The notes beneath the pieces are model-generated. The model saw only the letters and a program-made list of their open reading frames with translations, searched no databases and was not told where the DNA came from. From positions 1 through 14,443 of the forward strand of contig CAMCSI010000011.1 of assembly GCA_945877885.1 (NCBI GenBank): DNA of 14,443 bases. Reading direction: 5' to 3'. This DNA is from Chlamydia trachomatis. Lineage in GTDB: Bacteria > Chlamydiota > Chlamydiia > Chlamydiales > 2-12-FULL-49-11. This document shows, piece by piece, positions 1 through 7,575 of this stretch. Positions within the stretch are counted from its first letter, which is position 1. Every line of letters starts with the position of its first letter. The position numbers were made by a program, and so were the translations under genes.

Positions 1-2
1 AT

Positions 3-194
3 GGATTGTATTATGAAGATGGCAGTGTTCATAGTGTAGGAAAGGATATTAATAAACAGATTGTCTATAGTACAGTTGCTAGTGCAGTTTCTAAAAAGAA
101 TAGTGATTATGTAATTACTCTTAGAGAACCTTATGAAAAGGCGGTAGAAATTGTTCGGGTAAAAGAGAGAGAAAGAGCCTCTCTTGAAAAATAG
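3..194 (+). CDS. 3' end of an unidentified gene (5' truncated by window edge)
   Basis: An open frame runs in from the left edge (first complete codon GGA at 3) and stops with TAG at 192-194, giving the last 63 residues of a protein. The TTG at 6 is an internal codon, not a convincing start: it has no ribosome-binding site and the frame stays open to the window edge. The visible tail is hydrophilic, contains no membrane segment and ends in a charged helix (about 20 residues rich in Lys/Glu/Arg). I do not recognise the family. The ATG at position 1 is in another frame and stops within 13 codons. The gene is separated by 123 nt of very AT-rich DNA from the next gene on the same strand. Confidence 0.6.
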   Translation, partial: GLYYEDGSVHSVGKDINKQIVYSTVASAVSKKNSDYVITLREPYEKAVEIVRVKERERASLEK

Positions 195-253
195 AAATCT
201 GGGCTTTATTCTTTTTGTAAATATCACAATATTAGTTTGTATAGATTTTATTA

Positions 254-287
254 AAATATTTATTTACTAAAATTAAATATTTATTTA
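254..287. repeat. AT-rich 13-bp direct repeat, 21-bp period, upstream of the 313-aa membrane protein gene
   Basis: The 13-mer AAATATTTATTTA occurs at 254-266 and again at 275-287, exactly 21 bp apart (two helical turns), ending 30 bp before the start codon at 318. The surrounding 195-317 gap is almost pure A/T and holds nothing else I can name. It could be an UP-element-like promoter region or operator half-sites, but low-complexity DNA of this kind gives repeats by chance. Confidence 0.35.
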
Positions 288-317
288 TATTTTATTATTA
301 CTTTACGAGGAGAAAGT

Positions 318-1259
318 ATGGAATTAATAAGATGTAGGAGATGTGGTTTTGCAGAGGAGCTTAAAGAAGTAAGTGCTTTGTATGATAATTGGTATAAAGA
401 GGTGGGGGAATTTCAGGCGGTAGATGCTGCAGCGTTTGAGGTGGTCAAAGTTCATTCAAGCTGGGTTCCAGATTCCTATTTAATGGAGAAAATGGAGCGG
501 TCGCTTTGTAATATGGAAATCGTATATTCTAAAGCTTCTGAAATGCTAAAGGAAGAGCAAAAAGTTTGCTATGGTAGGATGTATTCGATTTATTTGCCGG
601 CAGCAGGTGTAGTTTTAGAAGGTATAATTGGGGTAGCAACCATAGCAGTGATGGTTAGAAATGTTTTTCTAGCTAGAGCCGCTGGGGGTGATGTGCAGGT
701 TATTAGATCAGAAAATCTTACAACATTGACTTATGTAGACGGGTTTAGTGCCAGCGGGGATAAGGTTGCTATATTGTGCTTCAATATTGTTATGTGGGTG
801 ATGCGTGATTTTTTGTATAAAAGGGCAAAAGATTCCACTAAGGTAATCTCGCTTTTGAAAGATATTACCTCTGATGAAAAGGGTAGTCTCTTTATTAATG
901 AGGGGTTGTTGCGTCTTAAGATGTGGAAAGAGCGGGCTGAGTCGAAAGATACCCTGCAAGAGGTGCTACCAATTCCAGATGTGTTGATAAGCATGATTTC
1001 ATCTTCCACATTATTTGATGAGGAAAGAGGATTATTTTTAGGTAAAAAATTTAAGGTTTGGGTGGAAATTGCTTTTAAAGTAGGTTTTTTTGTATTGATT
1101 TTTGTGGATATTTATATGGATTCAATGGAGAAATCAAATCAGCTTTTAAAAGCTACACTACTTACATTCTTCGTAAGCTTATTTATAATTTCACGGTTAA
1201 ATGATTATTCTTTCCTGTCTAAAATTGGCAGTTTTGCAACCAATGCGCAATTCTCTTAG
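318..1259 (+). CDS. Putative four-segment membrane protein (Inc-like, paralogue of downstream genes), 313 aa
   Basis: The family is not recognised. The ATG at 318 is chosen because GAGGAG (307-312) sits 5 nt upstream. The N-terminus carries a CxxC pair (Cys6, Cys9), then a helical cytosolic-type stretch (about 15-88) with Trp25 and Phe32 (W-x6-F). Four hydrophobic segments follow: about 90-112, about 148-166 (weaker), 247-268 and 276-293. There is no signal peptide and the C-terminal tail is short. The last pair is only a few residues apart, which is the bilobed hairpin seen in chlamydial inclusion-membrane proteins. Segment 3 contains a buried Glu250 and ends at Asp264, and the 672-aa and 640-aa proteins downstream have equivalents. 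I infer that the three are paralogues. Localisation to the inclusion membrane is a guess from topology; a housekeeping inner-membrane protein is not excluded. Confidence 0.75.
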   Translation: MELIRCRRCGFAEELKEVSALYDNWYKEVGEFQAVDAAAFEVVKVHSSWVPDSYLMEKMERSLCNMEIVYSKASEMLKEEQKVCYGRMYSIYLPAAGVVLEGIIGVATIAVMVRNVFLARAAGGDVQVIRSENLTTLTYVDGFSASGDKVAILCFNIVMWVMRDFLYKRAKDSTKVISLLKDITSDEKGSLFINEGLLRLKMWKERAESKDTLQEVLPIPDVLISMISSSTLFDEERGLFLGKKFKVWVEIAFKVGFFVLIFVDIYMDSMEKSNQLLKATLLTFFVSLFIISRLNDYSFLSKIGSFATNAQFS

Positions 1260-1367
1260 GTTTAAATAGAAAGGTTTTTTCTTTATGTATATATAATAAA
1301 TTATTTACTATAATTTTTTTTTATATTATTGTTCTCTTTATACTAGGTTTTTACGGAGGGGGTTAAT

Positions 1368-3386
1368 GTGAGTGGTTCGATCACTGGAAATAATTCAACT
1401 AAAAATATCAAAGATGCGGAGTTAAGGAAAGAGTTAGAGGTAATAAAAAAGACAAAACCTAGTGATATTAAACCTGGGGAAGTTGCAAGAGCATGGAAAG
1501 AGGCATTAGGTAATTTTGATGCACTGATAACTGCACAATATGGTGTGATGAGAAAAAACCCAGGTGCTAAGATAGATTCTTATTATATTAAGCATTTGCA
1601 GGGTTATGTGAATGAAATGATTAAAGCTAATCGGCGGGCAAGGAGGGTATTGGATGATCAGCAAGCCACTTGTGGTCAAAGTAAACGTTGGTGGGTTACA
1701 ACCTCTTTAAGTGTTTTTGATGGTATCGGAGGTCTTTGTAATGTAGGTTTGATGCTAAATGATCTTATAGTAGATATAAAAAGTCAAAATAGTCTTGGTG
1801 AAGAAAACTTTAATACAACCACAATTACAAATCTTTCTCTAGGTAAAGAGGGAACTTCGAGTTATCAAATTGCCCTTTTAGTTATACAAGCAATAGCTTC
1901 AAGAACTATAACACATCTGCATCATCAAGAAGAAAAATATAAGAAGGATCTTGCTGAATTAGAAGATATCGTAGGTAAAGGTGAAAGCCGCGCTAAGGTA
2001 AAACATGCGGGGGTAGAAGTGGGGATGCTGAAGGCAAGAGCCTCTAATCCTATGACTAGTTTTGAGGTGAAAAGTTCTGAAACTGAAGATAAATCATCCT
2101 CAGATTCCTCTTCCGAATCTTCAGCATCAACGATGTCTGAAAGTCCATCTAATCGAGCTTTGGATTCCTTAAAAAATAATAAAGGGTGTCTTTGCACAAA
2201 AGAGGAGGCGATAGATCTTTTTGATCTTAAAGAGATGGACGAGCGTTTATCCATTCTTCATGAAACTTATATGGGTGCAATGGAAAGAGGGGAGCGGAAA
2301 ATAAAAAGCAAAGACGACCCTGATTTTTCTGTGGAAATTAATGTTCTTTCAACGGTTAGAGAGCAGATGATTGAAATATTTAATCGTGTAGATCAACTGC
2401 CTACGAAGATGCCAGATCTTTCGTGTGAAAGGTCAGGAAATATGTGGATACAGATATCAATAGAAGCCATCACTGCAGGTATTACAATATGGGGCCTTGT
2501 CGAAGAAATTCAAGATAATACAGATGTTGTATTAAGGGTGTTTATTTTAGCGATGGGGATCATCGTCTTTTTCTATTCTAAGGGTATGAATTGTTTTCTC
2601 ATAAAGGGAAACAATCGAGCCTTTGCCGTCTTACAGGTACGAAGATTACAGGGATTAAGACGCTATGTAAAGGGGGTGGAAGATCTTATTTTGTATTATA
2701 CTCTTTGTCAAAACTGGAAAGAAGCAATGGATAATAGATTGAGAAAAAAAGCTTACATAAATGTTTATAAACATGTTAAGTATGGAGGCGGTAACAACCC
2801 TTATGCTTTGGTTAATTATAAAGATGCAACAGATGCTTTATTATTAGATAGTGATGCCGATAATCTTAAGCCAGGGGATTCTGATACTACAGAGCAAGGG
2901 ATGACTGTGGAAATAGTCTCTCAAAGAAAGAAGGTAGTAAAAAAATTGTCTGAAAGAACTTTAGGAAAAAAATATCATGATTCAATAATTGAAAAAGCAA
3001 GGAAAAAAGTGGAATTGGTAGAGCGACAAGAAAGTGAGATAAACGATGCGTCAAGAAGATCAAGGAGTGGGTCAGTTGAATTAAAAGATAGAGTAAAAAT
3101 ACCAAGATTTCAAGCTATTGTCCATGGTGTTGTCAAAGAGCTTAGGGACAGTTCAAGAAAAATGGAAAATAAAAAGAGTCAAGGGATGGTTATGCAGAGC
3201 GCTAAGTGGCAAAAGAATCGATTTTGGAAGGCGGGGGGAGATTCAGATGGCATTGAGTCTGAAACAACTTGCTCGGAATTTGAAGTACAGATGACTACTC
3301 GGGGGATTTCTGATCTTAAAGAAGTAACGATTTCTGAGTTTAAAGAATCAGATGAGGAACATGAAGAAAAAATTGGAGGTAAGTAG
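1368..3386 (+). CDS. Large putative Inc-like membrane protein with two bilobed hydrophobic regions, 672 aa
   Basis: The family is not recognised. The start is GTG at 1368, 5 nt after a strong GGAGGGGG (1355-1362); the overlapping ATG at 1366 reads straight into TGA. There is a helical N-terminal part (about 15-105) with Trp43/Phe50 (W-x6-F). Hydrophobic segments lie at about 108-135 and 166-183, followed by a basic/acidic helix. A low-complexity Ser/Glu region spans about 235-262. A CxC pair (Cys274, Cys276) opens the second half, which is a helix (283-345) and a tight pair of membrane segments at about 358-380 and 387-405, with Glu366 inside the first. The long C-terminal tail (about 410-672) is highly charged, with predicted coiled-coil-like stretches and many Ser/Lys/Arg. 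It is first gene of an operon, 3 nt from the next. The arrangement of N-lobe, linker and C-lobe is repeated in the 640-aa protein two genes downstream. A host-facing tail at the inclusion membrane is plausible but inferred. Confidence 0.78.
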   Translation: MSGSITGNNSTKNIKDAELRKELEVIKKTKPSDIKPGEVARAWKEALGNFDALITAQYGVMRKNPGAKIDSYYIKHLQGYVNEMIKANRRARRVLDDQQATCGQSKRWWVTTSLSVFDGIGGLCNVGLMLNDLIVDIKSQNSLGEENFNTTTITNLSLGKEGTSSYQIALLVIQAIASRTITHLHHQEEKYKKDLAELEDIVGKGESRAKVKHAGVEVGMLKARASNPMTSFEVKSSETEDKSSSDSSSESSASTMSESPSNRALDSLKNNKGCLCTKEEAIDLFDLKEMDERLSILHETYMGAMERGERKIKSKDDPDFSVEINVLSTVREQMIEIFNRVDQLPTKMPDLSCERSGNMWIQISIEAITAGITIWGLVEEIQDNTDVVLRVFILAMGIIVFFYSKGMNCFLIKGNNRAFAVLQVRRLQGLRRYVKGVEDLILYYTLCQNWKEAMDNRLRKKAYINVYKHVKYGGGNNPYALVNYKDATDALLLDSDADNLKPGDSDTTEQGMTVEIVSQRKKVVKKLSERTLGKKYHDSIIEKARKKVELVERQESEINDASRRSRSGSVELKDRVKIPRFQAIVHGVVKELRDSSRKMENKKSQGMVMQSAKWQKNRFWKAGGDSDGIESETTCSEFEVQMTTRGISDLKEVTISEFKESDEEHEEKIGGK

Positions 3387-3389
3387 AAT

Positions 3390-4142
3390 ATGCAAAGTAC
3401 AGATAACAACCTTGAATCTAATAATGATTGGGTATTAGGTATCGCCATTTTAAGAGGTGCTTGTGAGAGGGTTGAAACCAGAATCAGCCCTCTTTTTGAA
3501 AATGAATTTTTCCAAACTAATTTACCACAAGTGCTAAGTGGTGTAACCAAAGTGAGTGAAACATTAAAAAGTTTAGAAGGTAGGGTTGCGTTATCAAAAA
3601 CCAATGCGACGATTACTTTAGTGGTAGTAAATGTATTTGCCCCCTTGGGGTTTATTTGGCTTTTGGTGGATGCATCAAATATCTATAGAGAATGTGGAAA
3701 ATTCCCAACAGCACCTGTGGTTCTTTACGCTATTAATCTTTTAGCATTGCTTATATTTAATGTGTTTGCAACTAATACAAGCAAAACTACAACAGCATTA
3801 TCAACGGTAGAAAAAATTATAGTCCCAAAGGATCTTTCAAGTGCATTTAAAGCCCTTTCTCACACCTTAAAAAGAATTGCAAAAGATGAAAGAAAAATAG
3901 CAAAACTAAAGGAAAGGATTTTAAGATATAAAGAAATCTGCAGTAAAGGGCCATCAACTGAGCAAGGAAATTCATCAACTTCATCAGAGACAACCTCTTC
4001 TGCTACTACAACCTCCTCTTCAGATGCAGATGATGAAGAGGAAAATGATGATTTAGAAAGTGGAAAAATCCCAAAAAACTTTAGACCAAGAATTAATTAT
4101 GGAGAGGTTCAATATGTTCTCATTTCTGGGGATGAAGTTTAA
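3390..4142 (+). CDS. Putative Inc-like protein with one bilobed hydrophobic hairpin, 250 aa
   Basis: The family is not recognised. The ATG at 3390 lies 3 nt after the upstream stop; its ribosome-binding site GGAGGT (3375-3380) is inside the end of the upstream gene, so translation is probably coupled. An amphipathic N-terminal helix region (about 10-70) is followed by two membrane segments at about 72-95 and 108-127 and then a Lys-rich helix (145-183). A Ser/Thr-rich low-complexity stretch (about 189-211) runs into an acidic run (212-224) and a short tail. The single hairpin with helices on both sides resembles the second half of the 672- and 640-aa neighbours (first segment ending in an acidic residue, Asp94), but it lacks their CxC pair and intramembrane Glu. 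It may therefore be a one-lobe relative. It is the best match in the window to a classic single-hairpin Inc topology. Confidence 0.75.
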   Translation: MQSTDNNLESNNDWVLGIAILRGACERVETRISPLFENEFFQTNLPQVLSGVTKVSETLKSLEGRVALSKTNATITLVVVNVFAPLGFIWLLVDASNIYRECGKFPTAPVVLYAINLLALLIFNVFATNTSKTTTALSTVEKIIVPKDLSSAFKALSHTLKRIAKDERKIAKLKERILRYKEICSKGPSTEQGNSSTSSETTSSATTTSSSDADDEEENDDLESGKIPKNFRPRINYGEVQYVLISGDEV

Positions 4143-4145
4143 TAA

Positions 4146-6068
4146 ATGTCGATTGAATTAGTAAATAGATTAAACAACCCCCATCTACTAGAGGAATCTA
4201 CGGAAGAGCCTTGTGAATTTGATCGGAGACTGAAGAAAGCTCAGGGTATGCCTAGAGATAAAATCAATCCAGAAAGAGTTCAAAAGGAATGGGATAATGC
4301 AAGCTCTGATTTTTATCGTGATCATTTAACGTTGAATGTATTTTGTTACGAATCAATTCGTTCTATGAACCAAAGAGGTGTGGAGAAACATTGGTCACCT
4401 TCCAATCACATGATTTCAAGGATGAGAAGATGTTTAAAACGGATGGAGATTGCCAACGAATATGCCAAGAGAAGAGATAGTTTAGAAAGGGCTTTATATT
4501 TCAATCAGGATAGAGGATTTTGGCTCCCATGTATAATAATTACCTTAGATGTTGGTCTAAGTGTCGCTTTGATAGGGCTTTTATTTGAAAATGTTCTTTC
4601 TCAACTATACGAAAATTTATTGGAAGATAATTCTACCAGTGTGAATACGACATCGATCGCTCCAAAGGATCAGTCTAACTTGAGAAATTTTGGACCAATA
4701 CTTCGTATTTCTATGAATATATTATCCATTGGGTTTGGTAGGATCAAGGAAAAGGTAGAGAAGAGGGTGGATAAATATAATCAACGATTAGGGTTGCTTG
4801 AGCATGTATTAGGGGTACGAGATCAAAAATCAGAAAATCCTAAGTATGATAGTGATCTGCAAATTGAGGATTTTAAGATTAAGTTAGAATATTGGGAGGG
4901 GTTAATTTCCTCTCCAGATTTAAATACGATAAAAAGTCTTTTAGCTTTAAACTCTACAACTATTGAGGAAAGGTTGAATAAGGCCCTTGCCCAATTAAAT
5001 AGTTGGGGTGTAGATGGTGGGGGTTTTAAAAAGGATTCTTGGATAGGTGATGATCTTTCCACAATGTACGTAAGTAAAAAAGAAGCAACCAATGATGGGA
5101 GTGAATCTAAAAAATGCACCTGTGGAAAATTATTTCGATCTTCTAATAAATATAAGATCATTTCATTCAAAGGCTTACTAAAAATAAAACAGCATATTAA
5201 TGAAGGTCGAGAGCATATTACAGAGGCTGTTCAATCGGCGAGTGAAAAAATTGAGGATTATGAAAAGACTTTAGATAAGAAAGCTGATTTGAATTTAGTG
5301 GATGAATTAAAAATTATAAATACGCAACTTGAAGATTTGGACATTTTATTTAGGCGGTTAAGAAATGTCCCTAAAGAAGATCCAAGAAAAGTTAAAAAAT
5401 TAGTGGAAATGGAAAAAGGGATTAAATTAGGTGTTGAACTTGCCGCACTGTTAATCATTGTTTATGATCAATATAGTGAATTGGTGGGCGATCCGATCTC
5501 GGGGGTTGTTTTTACTGCCTTTTTTATCTATTTTATAGCGTTTGTTTTAGCAAGATCAACCGAATGTGTGAATGGGGAAAGAAGAAGGCAGGGTGATCTT
5601 TCGAAGGAAGTGGCTGTAATTTTGAAACTTGATACTGACTATGTTCCTGAAATTAAAGAAATGAGGGACTATTTAAATAAATACCAAGCTCAAGTGTTAA
5701 AAAGAAAAGAGCATCAATTGTGTAAAGAAGCAGATGATGAAAGCCATCTATATAATTCTGGAAGTACAGGTGTTTTAGATATAGAGAACTCTTTATCTTC
5801 ATTAGGGGGAGCTAGAAAAAGTGTTGATTTAACAAGACTTATCGATCAATGTGGTAAAGATCGCATCGATGTACAAAAATTTTTTAATAAATCTGACTCA
5901 GGAAATGGAACAAAAGTTTTTTCAGCCCTTAAATGGGTAGAAAATAAAAGGGCTGCAAGAGAATGCAAGCTACCAACGACTCTATTTTCAAATTATAAAT
6001 TTCATCCTGCACATGCAAACACCGAATTTGAGGGAAAATCTGAAGAAAAAGATGCACAATTTTGTTAA
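4146..6068 (+). CDS. Large putative Inc-like membrane protein with two bilobed hydrophobic regions, 640 aa
   Basis: The family is not recognised. The ATG at 4146 follows the previous stop by 3 nt; only a weak purine run precedes it, so coupling is likely. Its layout parallels the 672-aa protein. The N-terminal helical part contains Trp49/Phe56 (W-x6-F). Membrane segments lie at about 125-149 and 183-200, separated by an Asn/Ser/Thr-rich loop, then a charged helix. A CxC pair (Cys324, Cys326) follows, then helices (345-420). A close pair of segments lies at about 425-443 and 451-469, with Glu431 in the first and Asp441 at its end. The C-terminal tail (470-640) is hydrophilic and shorter than in the 672-aa protein, and it lacks the Ser-rich linker. 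It is the last gene of the three-gene run; the transporter follows after 45 nt with no obvious terminator. Sequence identity between the two large proteins is low, so the paralogy claim rests on shared motif order. Confidence 0.78.
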   Translation: MSIELVNRLNNPHLLEESTEEPCEFDRRLKKAQGMPRDKINPERVQKEWDNASSDFYRDHLTLNVFCYESIRSMNQRGVEKHWSPSNHMISRMRRCLKRMEIANEYAKRRDSLERALYFNQDRGFWLPCIIITLDVGLSVALIGLLFENVLSQLYENLLEDNSTSVNTTSIAPKDQSNLRNFGPILRISMNILSIGFGRIKEKVEKRVDKYNQRLGLLEHVLGVRDQKSENPKYDSDLQIEDFKIKLEYWEGLISSPDLNTIKSLLALNSTTIEERLNKALAQLNSWGVDGGGFKKDSWIGDDLSTMYVSKKEATNDGSESKKCTCGKLFRSSNKYKIISFKGLLKIKQHINEGREHITEAVQSASEKIEDYEKTLDKKADLNLVDELKIINTQLEDLDILFRRLRNVPKEDPRKVKKLVEMEKGIKLGVELAALLIIVYDQYSELVGDPISGVVFTAFFIYFIAFVLARSTECVNGERRRQGDLSKEVAVILKLDTDYVPEIKEMRDYLNKYQAQVLKRKEHQLCKEADDESHLYNSGSTGVLDIENSLSSLGGARKSVDLTRLIDQCGKDRIDVQKFFNKSDSGNGTKVFSALKWVENKRAARECKLPTTLFSNYKFHPAHANTEFEGKSEEKDAQFC

Positions 6069-6113
6069 ATACTGTATTCTTCATCTGTTAAAACCTTATT
6101 TGGAAAATATATT

Positions 6114-7571
6114 ATGCAACAATCGGTAAGAAGTCTTAAAACTACATTTTTACAAAAATGTTCCCCTTCATTATTTAAATTTATTTTTTGTTCCGCTTTA
6201 GGGGCTTTTATATGGCATATGCCTCCTCCAGCAGGAATTTCGGTTGCCGGTTGGTATGTATTTTCCATGTTTATCTTTACACTTGCAGGGATGATACTTA
6301 AGCCTATAGCACTTGGTGCCATTACCCTGCTCAGTTTGGTTATTTTGGTCTTAACAAAAGTTTTAAGTTTTGAGGAGGCGTTTTCAGGCTTTTCTCAACC
6401 TGTTGTATGGCTCATTGCGGCCGCTTTTTTTATCGCCCGTGGATTTATCAAAACAGGCCTTGGCTTAAGACTGTCATATAAATTGATGAGTATGGCAGGG
6501 GAAAGTACGTTAGGTCTTGCCTATAGCTTAGTGTTTACAGAATTTATTTTAGGACCTGCAATTCCTTCAGTTACAGCAAGAAGTGGGGGTATTTTTTATC
6601 CAATTGTGGAGTCTTTATCAAAGGCTTTTGATAGCCATCCTGGAGAGTCGAGAAAAAAAATTGGCGCATATTTAATGCAAACGGTGTTTCAGTGTAGTGC
6701 AGTAATCAGCGGAATTTCTCTTACAGGTATGTCTGGCAATCCAATGTTAAAGAGTCTTGCTCTTGGTTTTGGGGTCGATATTAGTTGGTCGATGTGGTTT
6801 TTAGCAGCCATTGTTCCAGGAGTTGTATCTTTAATTGCTATACCTTATATCCTCTACAAAATTTATCCACCAGAGATTAAAAAAACAAAGGGGATGGAAA
6901 AGATTGCAAAAGCAAAACTTGCAGAACTTGGATCCGTTTCAAAAAATGAAATAGGGTTAACAGCAGTATTTATCGCCATGGTTTTATTTTGGTCTTTTGG
7001 TTCGTTTCTAGGGATAGATGCAACCGTTGTTGCTATTATAGGTGTGTTAACATTGGTGGCTATGAATATTTTATCTTGGGATGAACTGATGGGGGAGAAG
7101 GGTGCTTGGGATACATTGATTTGGTTTGCCTCTTTAATCACCCTTGCCTCATTTTTAAAGAAATTTGGAGTAACAGGGGTATTTAGTGAGTTTTTAGGAG
7201 GCTATGTCCATTCAAGTCATTGGCAGCTTTCATTTGTAATGATAGCTACTATTTACTACTATTCTCACTATCTATTTGCCAGTAACATCGCCCACATCAC
7301 TTCAATGTTTGTACCATTTTTAGTATTGTGCATTGCAGTAGGCACTCCGCCGATGCTGGCCAGTTTGGTCCTTGGTGCATTTAGCTGTTTATTTGGAAGT
7401 TTGACAACCTATGGATGCGGTCCAGCACCCATTTATTTTGGATCAGGATATGTGACCACAAAAGAGTGGTTTTCTCTTGGATTTATCATGAGTGTGGTCA
7501 ATCTGACTATTTGGTTTACTGTAGGATTTGCCTGGTGGCACTTCTTAGGATTAACAGCTACCGGAGGTTAA
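6114..7571 (+). CDS. DASS-family dicarboxylate transporter (2-oxoglutarate/malate translocator type)
   Basis: This is an inner-membrane carrier of the divalent anion:Na+ symporter (DASS) family, of the chlamydial/plant-plastid branch that exchanges 2-oxoglutarate, malate and related dicarboxylates. The 485 aa match the family length and are hydrophobic throughout. The two substrate/sodium signature regions are visible. One is the G-P-A-I-P-S-V-T-A-R-S-G-G segment (residues 147-159), typical of the plastid-type proteins. The other is its C-terminal counterpart S-L-T-T-Y-G-C-G-P-A-P (429-439). A central hydrophilic loop (about 250-285) separates the two halves, as usual. The start ATG at 6114 has no good ribosome-binding site but gives the expected N-terminus. 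The gene ends inside the ribosome-binding site of the SET gene, so the two are translationally coupled. Role: probably supplies host-derived C4/C5 acids to the TCA cycle, which fits the aconitase gene nearby. Exact substrate is not readable from sequence. Confidence 0.92.
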   Translation: MQQSVRSLKTTFLQKCSPSLFKFIFCSALGAFIWHMPPPAGISVAGWYVFSMFIFTLAGMILKPIALGAITLLSLVILVLTKVLSFEEAFSGFSQPVVWLIAAAFFIARGFIKTGLGLRLSYKLMSMAGESTLGLAYSLVFTEFILGPAIPSVTARSGGIFYPIVESLSKAFDSHPGESRKKIGAYLMQTVFQCSAVISGISLTGMSGNPMLKSLALGFGVDISWSMWFLAAIVPGVVSLIAIPYILYKIYPPEIKKTKGMEKIAKAKLAELGSVSKNEIGLTAVFIAMVLFWSFGSFLGIDATVVAIIGVLTLVAMNILSWDELMGEKGAWDTLIWFASLITLASFLKKFGVTGVFSEFLGGYVHSSHWQLSFVMIATIYYYSHYLFASNIAHITSMFVPFLVLCIAVGTPPMLASLVLGAFSCLFGSLTTYGCGPAPIYFGSGYVTTKEWFSLGFIMSVVNLTIWFTVGFAWWHFLGLTATGG

Positions 7572-7575
7572 TATA
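7563..7575 (+). promoter_or_regulatory. Ribosome-binding site placing the SET gene start at an ATA codon
   Basis: GGAGG at 7563-7567 overlaps the last codons of the transporter and ends 5 nt before ATA at 7573-7575. No ATG, GTG or TTG lies in the SET frame between the upstream in-frame stop (TAA, 7552-7554) and GTG at 7660. The spacing is ideal for ATA and far too long for any later codon, including ATT at 7582. Confidence 0.55.

Noticed and set aside
149..190. Inverted repeat near the end of the left partial gene as a terminator
   Set aside because: The short AAGAGAG/CTCTCTT stem lies within coding sequence, is A/G-rich simple sequence and is not followed directly by a U-tract.
731..1009. 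Overlapping minus-strand frames inside the 313-aa gene
   Set aside because: Antisense to a well-started + strand membrane protein; no start signal or family resemblance.
1366..1371. ATG at 1366 as start of the 672-aa gene
   Set aside because: It reads ATG TGA, an immediate stop; GTG at 1368 has the correct frame and ribosome-binding-site spacing.
3179..3604. Minus-strand open frame of 141 codons spanning the junction of the 672- and 250-aa genes
   Set aside because: Both + strand genes have good starts, ribosome-binding sites and coherent proteins; the antisense product is Ser/Leu-rich low complexity as expected from the complement of charged, Lys/Glu-rich coding DNA.
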